Below, piece by piece: positions 50,238 through 58,832 of a stretch of DNA of 64,000 bases. How positions within the stretch are numbered: the first letter of the stretch is position 1; every line of letters begins with the position of its first letter. Position numbers and translations under genes: made by a program. The notes beneath the pieces were generated by a model, which was given only the letters and a program-made list of their open reading frames with translations, made no database searches and was not told the DNA's origin. The stretch comes from Streptomyces mayonensis (GTDB taxonomy: Bacteria; Actinomycetota; Actinomycetes; Streptomycetales; Streptomycetaceae), in NCBI RefSeq assembly GCF_018982965.1, contig NZ_JACBYP010000022.1:1-64000 (forward strand), in the 5' to 3' direction.

Positions 50238-52448
50238 TCAGCGCGCCGCGGCCGTTCGGCTCCGTGTCCCGGCCCCTCGGTACAGCGCCGCGGCCTCGCC
50301 GGCCCGGCCGAGCTGTGCCAGGCAGTGGGCCTCGTCGTCGCGGGCGGTGCGGGTGTCGGGGTGGTCGGGACCCAGGACCCGTTCGCGGGCCGCGGTGACC
50401 AGGCGGTACTCGGTGAGCGCGGCGGCCCAGCGGCCGAGCCGGCACAGGCCGACGGCGACCTCGCGCCTGCTGACCAGGGTGTCCGGGTGCTCGGCGCCGA
50501 GCACGCGGGCGCGGATCGCGGACACCTCGCCGGCCTCGGCCAGGGCCTCTGTCCAGCGGCCGAGCCGGCCGAGGCTGACGCCCCGTCCGTGCCGGGCGCG
50601 CAGCGTCTGCGGGTGTTCCGGGCCCTGGAGCCGGGTGCGGTCGGCGACCAGTTCCTCGTACACGGTCAGCGCCTGGGCGCTGCGGCCCAGGCGGCCCAGG
50701 CCGATGCCGACCTCGTGGCGGGCGGCGAGCGTGTCGGCGTGGTCGGGGCCCAGGGTCCTGGTCCTGGCCTCGGCGACCTCCCGGTGGGTCGCGAGGGCCT
50801 CCTGCCGGCGACCGAGCCGGCCCAGCTCGTGGGCCACCTGGCAGCGGGTGGCGAGGGTGTCGGGGTGCTCGGGGCCGAGTACCCGGGCGCGGGCCGCGGC
50901 CACCTCGCGGGCCGTGCGGTGGGCGTCCTCGACCCGGCCGAGGCGACCGAGGCTGGAGGCGAGGTTGTGGCGGCAGCGCAGGGTGTCCGGGTGCTCGGGG
51001 CCCATGGTGCGCTCGCGGGCGGCCAGGACCGACGTGTACACCTGGTGGGCGTCGGCGTGCCGGCCGAGCCGGCCCAGGGCGTAGGCCATCTCCTGGCGGA
51101 CGGCGAGGGTGTCGGGGTGGTCGGCGCCCAGCGTCCTGGTCCGGGCCTCGGCGACGCGTGTGTGGGCGCGCAGCGCGTCGGCGGCGTGGCCGGTGCGGCC
51201 GAGGGCGAAGGCGGCCTCGTAGCGGCTGGCGAGCGTGTCGGGATGCTCGGGGCCGAGCAGGCGCTCGCGTTCGGCGGCCACCGCCCGGTGCATGTCCGCG
51301 GCCTCCGCCCAGCGGCCGAGCCGCCCCAGGCCCAGAGCCGCGGCGTGCCGTGCGGCCAGGGCGGCGAGGGTCCCGGGCGCCGGACCGGTCCGCGCTCCGG
51401 CGGGCAGCGCGGCGCCCCGGCCGCCCGGCGGGGTGCCCGGGTCCGCGGGGGTGGAGCGCGCTCCGGTGCCGGACGGGTCGTGGCCGGTGGCCGTGGCCTG
51501 CGTCCAGGACGGCGACGCGGCCCGGCCCGCGGCCGGCCGGGGCGTCCCCTGCCGGTCCCCTGGCCGGCCGGCCGCCCGGACCGGGGCCTGCGCCTGCGCG
51601 GTACGGCCAGCGGTGATCCGGCGGCCCAGCTCACGGGCGTCGTCCGGACGCAGCTCGGGCCGCTTGGCCAGCAGGTCCAGGATGATCCGGTCCAGGTACC
51701 CGGGCAGTGCGGGCCGGTGGGTGCGGGGCGGTTCGGGCTCGGTGTCGCGGTGGCCGACCAGGATCGCCCAGGCGTCGTGGAGGTCGAAGGGCGGGACGCC
51801 GGTGGCGATCTCGTACAGCACGCAGCCCAGCGAGTACAGGTCGCTGCGCGGGCCGACCTCGTCGCCGCCGATCTGTTCCGGCGACATGTAGTGCGGGGTG
51901 CCCATGGCGATGCCGGTTCCGGTCAGCCGGGTGGTGAACCCGACGTCGTGACCGAGCCGCGCGATGCCGAAGTCGCAGATCTTGACGGTGCCGTCGGCGA
52001 GCCGCACAAGGTTCGCCGGCTTCAGGTCGCGGTGCACGATGCCCTGGTCGTGGGTGTAGGCGAGCGCGGAGGCGACCTGCTCGGCGATGTCGACGACCTC
52101 GGGCACCGGCAGCGGGTGGTGCCTGTTGTCCTCCAGCCGCCGGCTCAGGTCGCGCCCCTCCAGCAGCTCCATGACCAGGAACAGCACGCCGTCCCATTCG
52201 CCGAAGTCGTGGACGACGGTCACCCCCCGGTGCTGGAGGGCGGCGGCCACCCGGGCCTCGCGCCGGAACCTCTCCCGCAGGACGCGGGTGAGGGCGTGGT
52301 CGTGCGGTGCGCCCAGCGGTTTGAGGCACTTGACTGCGACGCGCCGGCCCAGTGACTCGTCCCTGGCCCGCCACACCTCGCCGGTGCCGCCGCGCCCGAT
52401 CCGCTCCAGCAGTCGGTACCGGCCCTGGATCAGCGTGCTGTCCCCCAT
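50238..52448 (-). CDS. Ser/Thr protein kinase with C-terminal TPR-like repeats
   Basis: A 736-residue soluble kinase. The catalytic domain covers about residues 10-270: GRGGTGEVW at 18-26, VAVK with Lys40, HRDLKPANLV, DFGIARLG and the MSPEQIGGDEVGPRSDLYSLG activation segment. A Pro/Ala/Gly-rich linker leads to nine 42-residue kinesin-light-chain-like repeats of the form RxRxLGPEHPDTLAxRxxxAxxLGRLGRxxEAL (eight full, one partial). No membrane segment was seen, unlike PknB. The repeats suggest protein-protein scaffolding. ATG at 52448; it is followed by the flavoenzyme gene after 43 bp, perhaps in one transcript. Confidence 0.93.
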   Translation of the reverse strand: MGDSTLIQGRYRLLERIGRGGTGEVWRARDESLGRRVAVKCLKPLGAPHDHALTRVLRERFRREARVAAALQHRGVTVVHDFGEWDGVLFLVMELLEGRDLSRRLEDNRHHPLPVPEVVDIAEQVASALAYTHDQGIVHRDLKPANLVRLADGTVKICDFGIARLGHDVGFTTRLTGTGIAMGTPHYMSPEQIGGDEVGPRSDLYSLGCVLYEIATGVPPFDLHDAWAILVGHRDTEPEPPRTHRPALPGYLDRIILDLLAKRPELRPDDARELGRRITAGRTAQAQAPVRAAGRPGDRQGTPRPAAGRAASPSWTQATATGHDPSGTGARSTPADPGTPPGGRGAALPAGARTGPAPGTLAALAARHAAALGLGRLGRWAEAADMHRAVAAERERLLGPEHPDTLASRYEAAFALGRTGHAADALRAHTRVAEARTRTLGADHPDTLAVRQEMAYALGRLGRHADAHQVYTSVLAARERTMGPEHPDTLRCRHNLASSLGRLGRVEDAHRTAREVAAARARVLGPEHPDTLATRCQVAHELGRLGRRQEALATHREVAEARTRTLGPDHADTLAARHEVGIGLGRLGRSAQALTVYEELVADRTRLQGPEHPQTLRARHGRGVSLGRLGRWTEALAEAGEVSAIRARVLGAEHPDTLVSRREVAVGLCRLGRWAAALTEYRLVTAARERVLGPDHPDTRTARDDEAHCLAQLGRAGEAAALYRGAGTRSRTAAAR

Positions 52449-52835
52449 CGCGCTGCCCGCCCCCGTAGCAGTCCGCACTCCCCCTGGCCGGTCCAGTATG
52501 GCGGCTCCCGGCCCGGGTTTGTACGGTGCCGGGCGCGCGGCCGGTCCGGGCCGCGCCACGGCGCGCGGGAGGTGTCCGGGCGCCTGCCGCCGCCGCGGAC
52601 CTGCGGGAACGTCCCGCCGATGACGCCTTGTGGCGTGCGGCCGGCCGGCGAGGCCGGCGACCGGGGGTGCGGTTTTGCCGTAGAGCCGGTGCGCGTACGG
52701 CGGTAGCGGGCCGTACGCAGGACGGACCATCCACCGTCCCAGCGGTGCGCGCACCGGAACCCTCGGGGAGAGGCGGGGGCGGGCGGCACGGGAGTCGTTC
52801 TCGTCCCGATCGCACGACGGGGCCCCGGAAGAGGC
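52449..52835 (-). terminator. Spacer with hairpin 52693-52718
   Basis: GCGTACGGC (52693-52701) pairs with GCCGTACGC (52710-52718), about 120 nt past the copper-storage-like gene. The rest of this 387-bp gap holds the kinase promoter region and no gene that I can support. Confidence 0.5.
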
Positions 52836-53213
52836 TCAGCGCAGGGTGGCGAGGAACTCTCCGCAGGCGCGGGCGCAGTCGCGGCAGGCCCGGGCGCTCT
52901 CCTCGGCGCCGGGCTGCTCGTCGAACGCGTGGGCGCTCTCCAGGCACACCTGCCGGCACCACTCCAGCTGGACGCGGATGGCGGCCTCGTCCACCTGGTT
53001 CTGTTCGGACAGCACCCGGCAGGTCGCGTCGCAGACCTCCGCGCACATGATGCCCCGTCGGCGGACGAGTTCCTGGTTCTCGGTTCCGTCCGGGTCCACG
53101 AGGCTCGCCCGCAGCGCGCAGGCCCTGGCGCACTCGGTGCACGCCTGTGCGCACGCGAAGCGGTCCTCGAGGAAGCGGAACAGCTCCTGCTGGGAAGTCG
53201 TCGTCGATGTCAC
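52836..53213 (-). CDS. Cys-rich four-helix-bundle copper-binding protein (Csp/DUF326 type)
   Basis: A 125-residue protein with twelve Cys in CxxxC and CxxC spacings: FACAQACTECARACAL, IMCAEVCDATCRVL, LEWCRQVCLES and ARACRDCARACGEF. This is the pattern of DUF326 and the cytosolic copper-storage proteins Csp3, in which Cys lining a four-helix bundle holds many Cu(I) ions. No export signal is seen, so it is probably cytosolic. The start is GTG at 53213; the ribosome site is weak. It is divergent from a ChaB-like gene and near an alternative cytochrome oxidase, a copper user. Confidence 0.88.
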   Translation of the reverse strand: MTSTTTSQQELFRFLEDRFACAQACTECARACALRASLVDPDGTENQELVRRRGIMCAEVCDATCRVLSEQNQVDEAAIRVQLEWCRQVCLESAHAFDEQPGAEESARACRDCARACGEFLATLR

Positions 53214-53381
53214 ACCGGGCGGGTTGCCGCCGAGAGCGGCACCAAACCGCCGGCCCCGGCACGCCCAGCGGGTTGGGACCCGTTTCCGCGGACGGGCCGG
53301 AGGGCACCCGTGGACTCTTCCCGAACGCCCATGTGAACCCAGGTGGGCGATGATCCCGACGAGACACGGAGGTGCACTGAC

Positions 53382-53795
53382 ATGCCGGGACGACAGGAGC
53401 TGCCGTCGACCCTGGAACGCTCGCCCCGCGAGGCCCAGCGCACGTGGATCAAGGCCCACGACTCGGCCGTGGAGGAGTACGGCGAGGGCGAGCGGGCCCA
53501 CCGGGTGGCGTACGGCGCGCTGAAGCACAAGTACGAGAAGGTCGGCGACCACTGGGAGCGCAAGGAGGGCGGCCGCAAGGGTCCCTCCGACCCGCAGTCC
53601 GGACGGCCCCGGCAGCAGGGCGGGCGCAGCGGCGAGGGCGTCGACGAGAAGGCCTCGAAGGAGCACCTGTACGGCGTCGCCCGGCGTCTCGGGGTGGAGG
53701 GCCGCTCGCGGATGTCGAAGGCGGACCTGCTCGCGGCCGTCCGCAAGGCCAACCGTTCCCAGACACGGCAGTCGCGGCAGTCGCGGTCGTCGTAG
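53382..53795 (+). CDS. ChaB-like protein with C-terminal SAP/Rho-N-like segment
   Basis: A 137-residue hydrophilic protein. Residues about 5-60 match ChaB: LPSTLERSPREAQRTWIKAHDSAVEEYGEGERAHRVAYGALKHKYEKVGDHW. After a Gly/Arg-rich linker, EHLYGVARRLGVEGRSRMSKADLLAAVRKAN resembles the Rho N-terminal/SAP helix pair that binds nucleic acid. ChaB is tied to cation transport in E. coli, but in Streptomyces this fused form is a small probably DNA- or RNA-binding protein. ATG at 53382 follows GGAGGTGCACTGAC. Confidence 0.85.
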   Translation: MPGRQELPSTLERSPREAQRTWIKAHDSAVEEYGEGERAHRVAYGALKHKYEKVGDHWERKEGGRKGPSDPQSGRPRQQGGRSGEGVDEKASKEHLYGVARRLGVEGRSRMSKADLLAAVRKANRSQTRQSRQSRSS

Positions 53796-53809
53796 CGGAC
53801 GGCGGGACA

Positions 53810-53834
53810 GGTTGGTGAGGTGGACCGGGGGTAC
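53810..53834 (+). promoter_or_regulatory. SigB-type promoter candidate
   Basis: GGTT (53810-53813), 15 bp, then GGGTAC (53829-53834) fits GNNT-N14-16-GGGTAY. The -10 box is only 9 bp before the ATG at 53844, so the transcript would be almost leaderless. Confidence 0.4.
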
Positions 53835-53843
53835 CCGCGCTCC

Positions 53844-54200
53844 ATGAACATCGCATGGATGGACCTGGCCGCGGGCTCCGGCGGAGCCGCCGTCTGGCTG
53901 ATCGTGGCCGCTGTCGTCGTGGTGGCCGTGCTGATCGGCGCGTTCGCCTTCGGCAGTCGGCAGAAGCGGCGGGAGTCCCCGCCGCCGCGTCCGGAGGACC
54001 AGCCGCACCTGCCCGACGACGGGCCCGTCCAGGAGGTGCGGGAGCGGCGCGAGCCCGCCGAGATGCCGAAGAGCGACGAACGGACACTGCCGCACGACCT
54101 CGGGCACCAGGGCAGCCGCACCGCCTCCGGGCAGGAACGGCCCCGTTGGGACGAGGGCAGCAGCGGTTCGTTCGGCAGCGGCGGACCGGGCGGGCGCTGA
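53844..54200 (+). CDS. Small single-span membrane protein (DUF6479-like)
   Basis: A 118-residue protein with one hydrophobic helix (GGAAVWLIVAAVVVVAVLIGAFAFG, about residues 10-35) and a charged, Pro/Glu-rich cytoplasmic tail ending in Gly/Ser. The layout matches small Streptomyces membrane proteins of the DUF6479 type; the number is given with moderate certainty. ATG at 53844 is chosen over an in-frame GTG at 53820, since the conserved-looking part starts there. Function unknown; possibly stress-induced with the genes around it. Confidence 0.7.
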   Translation: MNIAWMDLAAGSGGAAVWLIVAAVVVVAVLIGAFAFGSRQKRRESPPPRPEDQPHLPDDGPVQEVRERREPAEMPKSDERTLPHDLGHQGSRTASGQERPRWDEGSSGSFGSGGPGGR

Positions 54201-54280
54201 CCCGTCCGCAGCCGGGGAGCCCCGCGATCAGGGAGGCCCGAGGACGCCGTACCAGGAAGAAGAACGCCGTACGCGCAGAA

Positions 54281-54316
54281 GCCGTACAGGAAGAAGTGGC
54301 CGTACAGGAAGAAGTG
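54281..54316. repeat. Perfect 18-bp tandem duplication
   Basis: GCCGTACAGGAAGAAGTG occurs twice in immediate succession (54281-54298, 54299-54316), with two decayed copies just upstream (from 54246). It sits directly before the next gene and supplies its ribosome site. Confidence 0.9.
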
Positions 54317-54322
54317 AGAGCC

Positions 54323-54673
54323 ATGTCCGACGCCGAGCGCGACGGCCTGCCCCTGCCCGACTACGACCATCTGCCGATCGGCGGGCTGGAGAGCCGGATC
54401 CGGTCGCTGGGCGCGCGGGAGGTGGAGGACCTGCTCGCCTACGAGCGCACGCACGCCGACCGGGTGCCCGCCACGGAGGTGCTGACGGCCCGGCTGGACC
54501 AGCTGCGGTCCGGAGCCGACCCTTCCGGGGGCGACCCCGGTGCCGTACGTCCCGAGCAGGGCCGGGGCCGTACGGGTTCCCCCGTGTCCCCCGCGACCTC
54601 CCCGCAGCCGTTCTCCCCGCCGCCGCACGGGACGCCGGACCAGTGGGGCAAGCCCAAGGGTGACCGTACGTAA
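54323..54673 (+). CDS. Conserved hypothetical protein with N-terminal helical domain
   Basis: A 116-residue protein. Residues 10-65 (LPDYDHLPIGGLESRIRSLGAREVEDLLAYERTHADR...) form a helical segment found in many Streptomyces small proteins; the remainder is Pro/Gly/Ser-rich and disordered. No catalytic motif. ATG at 54323 follows GAAGTGAGAGCC, from the tandem duplication. Function unknown. Confidence 0.75.
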   Translation: MSDAERDGLPLPDYDHLPIGGLESRIRSLGAREVEDLLAYERTHADRVPATEVLTARLDQLRSGADPSGGDPGAVRPEQGRGRTGSPVSPATSPQPFSPPPHGTPDQWGKPKGDRT

Positions 54674-54713
54674 CGCGTAGTTTCCGGCACGGGCCCGGGG
54701 GAACCCATGCGCC

Positions 54714-56375
54714 GTGCTGTTGCAGAGGAGAAGGGCCCGCGCGGGTGCGCGGGCCCGCCACGCGGCCGAACACACCGTCAACTGGGCCGACGGGCGGCTC
54801 CCCGTCTCCGAGGGCGGCGGGCTGCTGCGCAAGAGCTTCCCCGAGCACTGGTCGTTCCTCCTGGGCGAGATCGCCCTGTACAGCTTTGTCGTACTGCTCC
54901 TGACGGGTGTCTGGCTGACGCTGTTCTTCAAGCCCTCGATGACGGAGGTCGTCTACGACGGCTCGTACGAGCCCCTGCTCGGGGTGAGCATGTCGGAGGC
55001 GTACCGCTCGACGCTGGACATCAGTTTCGACGTGCGCGGCGGGCTGCTGATCCGGCAACTGCACCACTGGGCGGCCCTGGTGTTCCTGTCGGCCATCGGG
55101 GTGCATCTGCTGCGGATCTTCTTCACGGGGGCGTTCCGCCGGCCGCGTGAGGTCAACTGGCTCATCGGGGTCACGCTGTTCGTGCTGGCGCTGGCCGAGG
55201 GCTTCGCCGGCTACTCGCTCCCCGACGACCTGCTGTCCGGGACGGGGCTGCGCATCGCACAGGGGATCATGCTGTCCATTCCGGTGGTGGGGACGTACGT
55301 CAGCATGTTCGTGTTCGGCGGGGAGTATCCCGGCCACGACCTGGTCCCGCGGCTGTACTCGCTGCACATCCTGCTGGTTCCCGGACTGCTGCTCGCGCTG
55401 GTGACCGTCCATCTGATCCTGGTCTTCTACCTGAAGCACACCCAGTGGGCGGGGCGCGGCCGCACCAACCGCAACGCCGTGGGCAAGCCGCTGTTCCCGC
55501 AGTTCATGACGAACTCGACCGGCCTGTTCTTCATGGTTTTCGGTGTGCTGACGGTGCTCGCGGCGGTGGCCCAGATCAACCCGATCTGGGCGTACGGCCC
55601 CTACCGGCCCGACGTCGTCTCCTCCGGGTCGCAGCCGGACTGGTACGTCGGCTTCCTGGAGGGTTCGCTCCGGCTGATGCCGCCCTTCGAGACGGCGGTG
55701 GCCGGTCACACCGTCATGTGGAACGTCCTGGTGCCCGCGGTCCTGCTGCCGGGCGCGCTGTTCGCGGTGCTGTACGCCTACCCGTTCTTCGAGCGGTGGG
55801 TGACGGGCGACCACGAGGAGTACCACCTGTGCGACCGGCCCCGGGACAAGCCGGTGCGCACCGGGCTGGGCGTGGCGGCGATCTGCTTCTACGGGGTGCT
55901 GCTGCTGGCCGGCGGCAACGACATCCTCGCCCACACCTTCCATGTCTCGCTGAACCTGCTCACCTGGGTCTTCCGGGTCTCCCTGGTGCTGCTGCCGCCG
56001 CTGTCGTTCATGGTGACCAAGCGGGTCTGCCTGGCCCTGCAGGAACGCGAGCGCGAACAGCTGGCCGAGGGCGAGGAGACGGGCGAGGTCCGGCAGACGC
56101 TGGCGGGCGGATACGTCGAGGAGCACGCGCCCCTGGACGCCGGGGAACGGTACGTGCTGCGGTCGCGCAACGAGCCGGAGCCGCTGGCCCCGGTGCCCGC
56201 CCGGGACGGAGCCGGGGACCGGGCCGTGGACGCCGGGGGCGCCCCGCAGGTCGGGCGGCTGCGGGCGACGCTCAGCGAGTGGTACTACGGCGACCGGGTC
56301 GACGCGGAGGACGCGGGGCCGGAGTCGTCCCCGGGTGTGCGCCCGGGCCCGGACCCGGGCGCGCCGGAGCGCTGA
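54714..56375 (+). CDS. Orphan cytochrome b subunit (QcrB-like)
   Basis: A 553-residue membrane protein of the actinobacterial cytochrome bc1 b-subunit type: FPEHWSFLLGEIALYSFVVLLLTG, haem His pairs in QLHHWAALVF-x-IGVHLLR and YSLHILLVPG with VTVHLILV, and the Qo motif region PDWYVGFLEGSLRLMPPF. No Rieske or cytochrome c gene adjoins it, unlike the main qcrCAB operon. The start is uncertain: GTG 54714 is used, TTG 54720 is possible, and the ATG at 54707 is out of frame. A perfect 10-bp hairpin (54733-54756) lies within the first codons. Its last 91 bp overlap the opposing ctaF-like gene. Confidence 0.85.
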   Translation: MLLQRRRARAGARARHAAEHTVNWADGRLPVSEGGGLLRKSFPEHWSFLLGEIALYSFVVLLLTGVWLTLFFKPSMTEVVYDGSYEPLLGVSMSEAYRSTLDISFDVRGGLLIRQLHHWAALVFLSAIGVHLLRIFFTGAFRRPREVNWLIGVTLFVLALAEGFAGYSLPDDLLSGTGLRIAQGIMLSIPVVGTYVSMFVFGGEYPGHDLVPRLYSLHILLVPGLLLALVTVHLILVFYLKHTQWAGRGRTNRNAVGKPLFPQFMTNSTGLFFMVFGVLTVLAAVAQINPIWAYGPYRPDVVSSGSQPDWYVGFLEGSLRLMPPFETAVAGHTVMWNVLVPAVLLPGALFAVLYAYPFFERWVTGDHEEYHLCDRPRDKPVRTGLGVAAICFYGVLLLAGGNDILAHTFHVSLNLLTWVFRVSLVLLPPLSFMVTKRVCLALQEREREQLAEGEETGEVRQTLAGGYVEEHAPLDAGERYVLRSRNEPEPLAPVPARDGAGDRAVDAGGAPQVGRLRATLSEWYYGDRVDAEDAGPESSPGVRPGPDPGAPER

Positions 56376-56761
56376 TCGCCCCGTCCGGCGTACTGGAAGA
56401 CGAGGCCGGAGACGGCCGTGGCGAGGACGCCGAAGCCGATCAGGGCCAGCCACAGGCCGTAGACGATGCCGAGGGCGAGGACGAGGGCGCCGAGGGCGAT
56501 CGTGATCGGCCAGGGGCTGTGCGGCGGGAAGAACTCCAGCGGCCCGGCGGCGTCCTGGACCTCGGCGTCCCCGCGGTCCTGCGCGCGCGGTCCGCGCCTG
56601 CGGTGCTGCACGCGCAGGAAGAAGGCGATGAGCGAGGCCATCAGGAAGGCGAGGGTCAGGGCGGCGGTGCCGGCGGGTTCGGCGGACCACCAGCCGTAGC
56701 CGGACGCGGTGAGGGCGAAGAAGACGGCCACACCGGTGAACAGACGGGCTTCGGTCCTCAC
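56285..56761 (-). CDS. ctaF: Cytochrome c oxidase subunit IV (CtaF-like)
   Basis: A 158-residue protein with four predicted helices: [56 protein letters not shown] and [19 protein letters not shown]. The order and the FFPPHSPWP loop match actinobacterial subunit IV. Its GTG start overlaps the ctaD stop (GTGA). The C-terminal 30 residues are low-complexity and lie in the region that overlaps the convergent cytochrome b gene. It stabilises the oxidase in the membrane. Confidence 0.85.
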   Translation of the reverse strand: MRTEARLFTGVAVFFALTASGYGWWSAEPAGTAALTLAFLMASLIAFFLRVQHRRRGPRAQDRGDAEVQDAAGPLEFFPPHSPWPITIALGALVLALGIVYGLWLALIGFGVLATAVSGLVFQYAGRGDQRSGAPGSGPGRTPGDDSGPASSASTRSP

Positions 56762-58434
56762 TGCACATGCCTCTGATCGTGTCGGCTGACGTCCGGATGG
56801 TGCAGGTCGAACGCCGGGGACTCGGAACGGACCCGCGGCAGCGACGTGAAGTTGTGCCGCGGGGGCGGACAGGTGGTGGTCCATTCGAGGGAGCGTCCGT
56901 AGCCCCAGGGGTCGTCGTGCTCGACCCTGCTGCCGTACTGGCGGGTGCGCCACACGTTGTAGAGGAACGGCAGGGTGGACAGGCCGAGGAGGAAGGCACC
57001 GATGGAGCTGACGGTGTTCAGCGCGGTGAAGCCGTCCGCGGCGAGGTAGTCGGCGTAGCGGCGGGGCATGCCCTGCTCGCCGAGCCAGTGCTGGACGAGG
57101 AAGGTGGTCTGGAAGCCGACGAACAGCGTCCAGAAGTGGATCTTCCCGAGGCGTTCGCCGAGCAGTTTGCCGGTGAACTTCGGCCACCAGAAGTAGAAGC
57201 CGGCGAACATCGCGAAGACGACGGTGCCGAACAGCACGTAGTGCAGGTGGGCGACGATGAAGTACGAGTCCGTGAGGTGGAAGTCGAGCGGCGGGGAGGC
57301 GATGAGGACGCCGCTCATGCCGCCCAGCAGGAACGTCACCAGGAAGCCGCACGACCACAGCATGGGCGTCTCGAAGGACAGGGAGCCGCGCATCATCGTG
57401 CCGATCCAGTTGAAGAACTTCACCCCGGTCGGCACCGCGATGAGGAACGACATGAGGGAGAAGAACGGCAGCAGCACGGCCCCGGTGGCGAACATGTGGT
57501 GGGCCCACACCACCGCGGACAGCATGGTGATCGCGATGGTGGCGCCGACGAGGCTCACGTAGCCGAAGATGGGCTTGCGGCTGAAGACCGGGATGATCTC
57601 GGAGACGATGCCGAAGAACGGCAGCGCGACGATGTACACCTCGGGATGGCCGAAGAACCAGAACAGGTGCTGCCACAGCAGCGCCCCGCCGTTCGCGGCG
57701 TCGAAGACGTGCGCCCCGAACTTCCGGTCGGCCTCCAGCGCGAGCAGCGCCGCGGTGAGCACGGGGAAGGCGGGGAGCACCAGGATCGACGTGAACAGCA
57801 CGTTCCACGTGAAGATCGGCATCCGGAACATCGTCATGCCGGGGGCGCGCAGGCACAGGATGGTGGTGATGAAATTGACCGCGCCGAGTGTGGTCGACAG
57901 ACCGGTCAGCACCAGGCCCATGGTCCACAGGTCCCCGCCGGCACCGGGGCTGAACACCGCGCTGTTCAGGGGCGCGTAGGCGAACCAGCCGAAGGCGGCC
58001 GCTCCCCCGGGTGTCAGGAACCCGGCCACCACCATCAGTCCGCCGAACAGGTACAGCCAGTACGAGAGCGCGTTCAGCCGCGGGAACGCCACGTCGGGGG
58101 CGCCGATCTGCAGCGGCATGACGGCGTTGGCGAAGCCCGCGAACAGCGGCGTCGCGAACAGCAGCATCATGATCGTGCCGTGCACGGTGAAGAGCTGGTT
58201 GTACTGCTCGGTGCTGAACAGCTGGAGCCCCGGGCGGGCCAGTTCACTGCGCATCAGCAGCGCGAGGACGCCGCCGAAGAGGAAGAAGCCGAACGACGTC
58301 GTCATGTACAGGTTGCCGATCACCTTGTGATCGGCCGTCGTCGCCCATCTCGCCAGCGCCCGCCCGAGAGTCCGGTTCGTCCGCTGTCGCGCCGGTGCCC
58401 GACGCGGCGCCCCGGTACTCCTGTCCACCGCCAT
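56758..58434 (-). CDS. ctaD: Cytochrome c oxidase subunit I (second ctaD copy)
   Basis: A 558-residue haem-copper oxidase subunit with twelve membrane helices. Key residues are present: [14 protein letters not shown] (CuB His, proton-channel Glu, cross-linked Tyr), WAHHMFATG (two CuB His), [17 protein letters not shown] (haem a3 and haem a His) and the haem a His in FTVHGTIMM. It is thus an A-type oxidase with the usual set. No ctaC (CuA subunit II) or ctaE is nearby, so it must borrow them or work differently. ATG at 58434 opens with a basic 30-residue extension. Confidence 0.93.
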   Translation of the reverse strand: MAVDRSTGAPRRAPARQRTNRTLGRALARWATTADHKVIGNLYMTTSFGFFLFGGVLALLMRSELARPGLQLFSTEQYNQLFTVHGTIMMLLFATPLFAGFANAVMPLQIGAPDVAFPRLNALSYWLYLFGGLMVVAGFLTPGGAAAFGWFAYAPLNSAVFSPGAGGDLWTMGLVLTGLSTTLGAVNFITTILCLRAPGMTMFRMPIFTWNVLFTSILVLPAFPVLTAALLALEADRKFGAHVFDAANGGALLWQHLFWFFGHPEVYIVALPFFGIVSEIIPVFSRKPIFGYVSLVGATIAITMLSAVVWAHHMFATGAVLLPFFSLMSFLIAVPTGVKFFNWIGTMMRGSLSFETPMLWSCGFLVTFLLGGMSGVLIASPPLDFHLTDSYFIVAHLHYVLFGTVVFAMFAGFYFWWPKFTGKLLGERLGKIHFWTLFVGFQTTFLVQHWLGEQGMPRRYADYLAADGFTALNTVSSIGAFLLGLSTLPFLYNVWRTRQYGSRVEHDDPWGYGRSLEWTTTCPPPRHNFTSLPRVRSESPAFDLHHPDVSRHDQRHVQ

Positions 58435-58568
58435 GCGGCGGAGGGTACCCAGGGCCCCTCACCTCAGTCGCGGGCCACGCCGTGGCGGGCCGGCGGGCCA
58501 CCCGGTGCGCCGAGCCGGACCGGGCCCGCCGCCGGGCCCGGGTCGCCGGGGCGGGTCACGGGGGCGCG

Positions 58569-58778
58569 TCACCGGGGCGGCTCACCATCCGAGGTGCCGC
58601 AGTCCGGGTTCTTGCAGGTGCCCCGGCGCCAGACCGGGACGTAGATGCCCAGTGACTTGTGCCGGGTGACCTGTGCGGGGACGAGGTGGCCGCAGGTCGG
58701 GCAGATGTCCCTGTACTGCGGGTCGACCCGCTGCGGCACGGTCCGTATCGGCTTCTTCTGCTGCCTGTGACTGCTCAT
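58569..58778 (-). CDS. Small zinc-ribbon protein
   Basis: A 69-residue basic protein with CPTCGH (near residue 26) and CKNPDC (near 55), a CxxC...CxxxxC zinc-ribbon pattern. RRGTCKNPDCGT at the end resembles ribosomal or transcription-type ribbons. The ATG at 58778 follows GAGAGCC; an in-frame GTG three codons earlier is possible. It lies between terC and ctaD on the minus strand. Function unknown. Confidence 0.75.
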   Translation of the reverse strand: MSSHRQQKKPIRTVPQRVDPQYRDICPTCGHLVPAQVTRHKSLGIYVPVWRRGTCKNPDCGTSDGEPPR

Positions 58779-58812
58779 GGCTCTCACGTCCAGGCCTGGA
58801 GCGGACTTTAAG

Positions 58813-58832
58813 AGTGCTTTACAGTGCTTTAC
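58813..58832. repeat. Tandem 10-bp repeat AGTGCTTTAC
   Basis: Two exact copies of AGTGCTTTAC (58813-58822, 58823-58832) span the terC stop codon region. A third, diverged GCTTTGCG follows. The A+T-rich bases stand out here. Confidence 0.8.

Noticed and set aside
53210..54931. Long minus-strand open frame across the ChaB, small membrane protein and cytochrome b start
   Set aside because: The plus-strand genes have ribosome sites and family matches; this frame has neither.
54707..55150. ATG-initiated frame at the cytochrome b start
   Set aside because: It is in a different frame from the conserved cytochrome b and has no homology; kept only as a note on the uncertain start.
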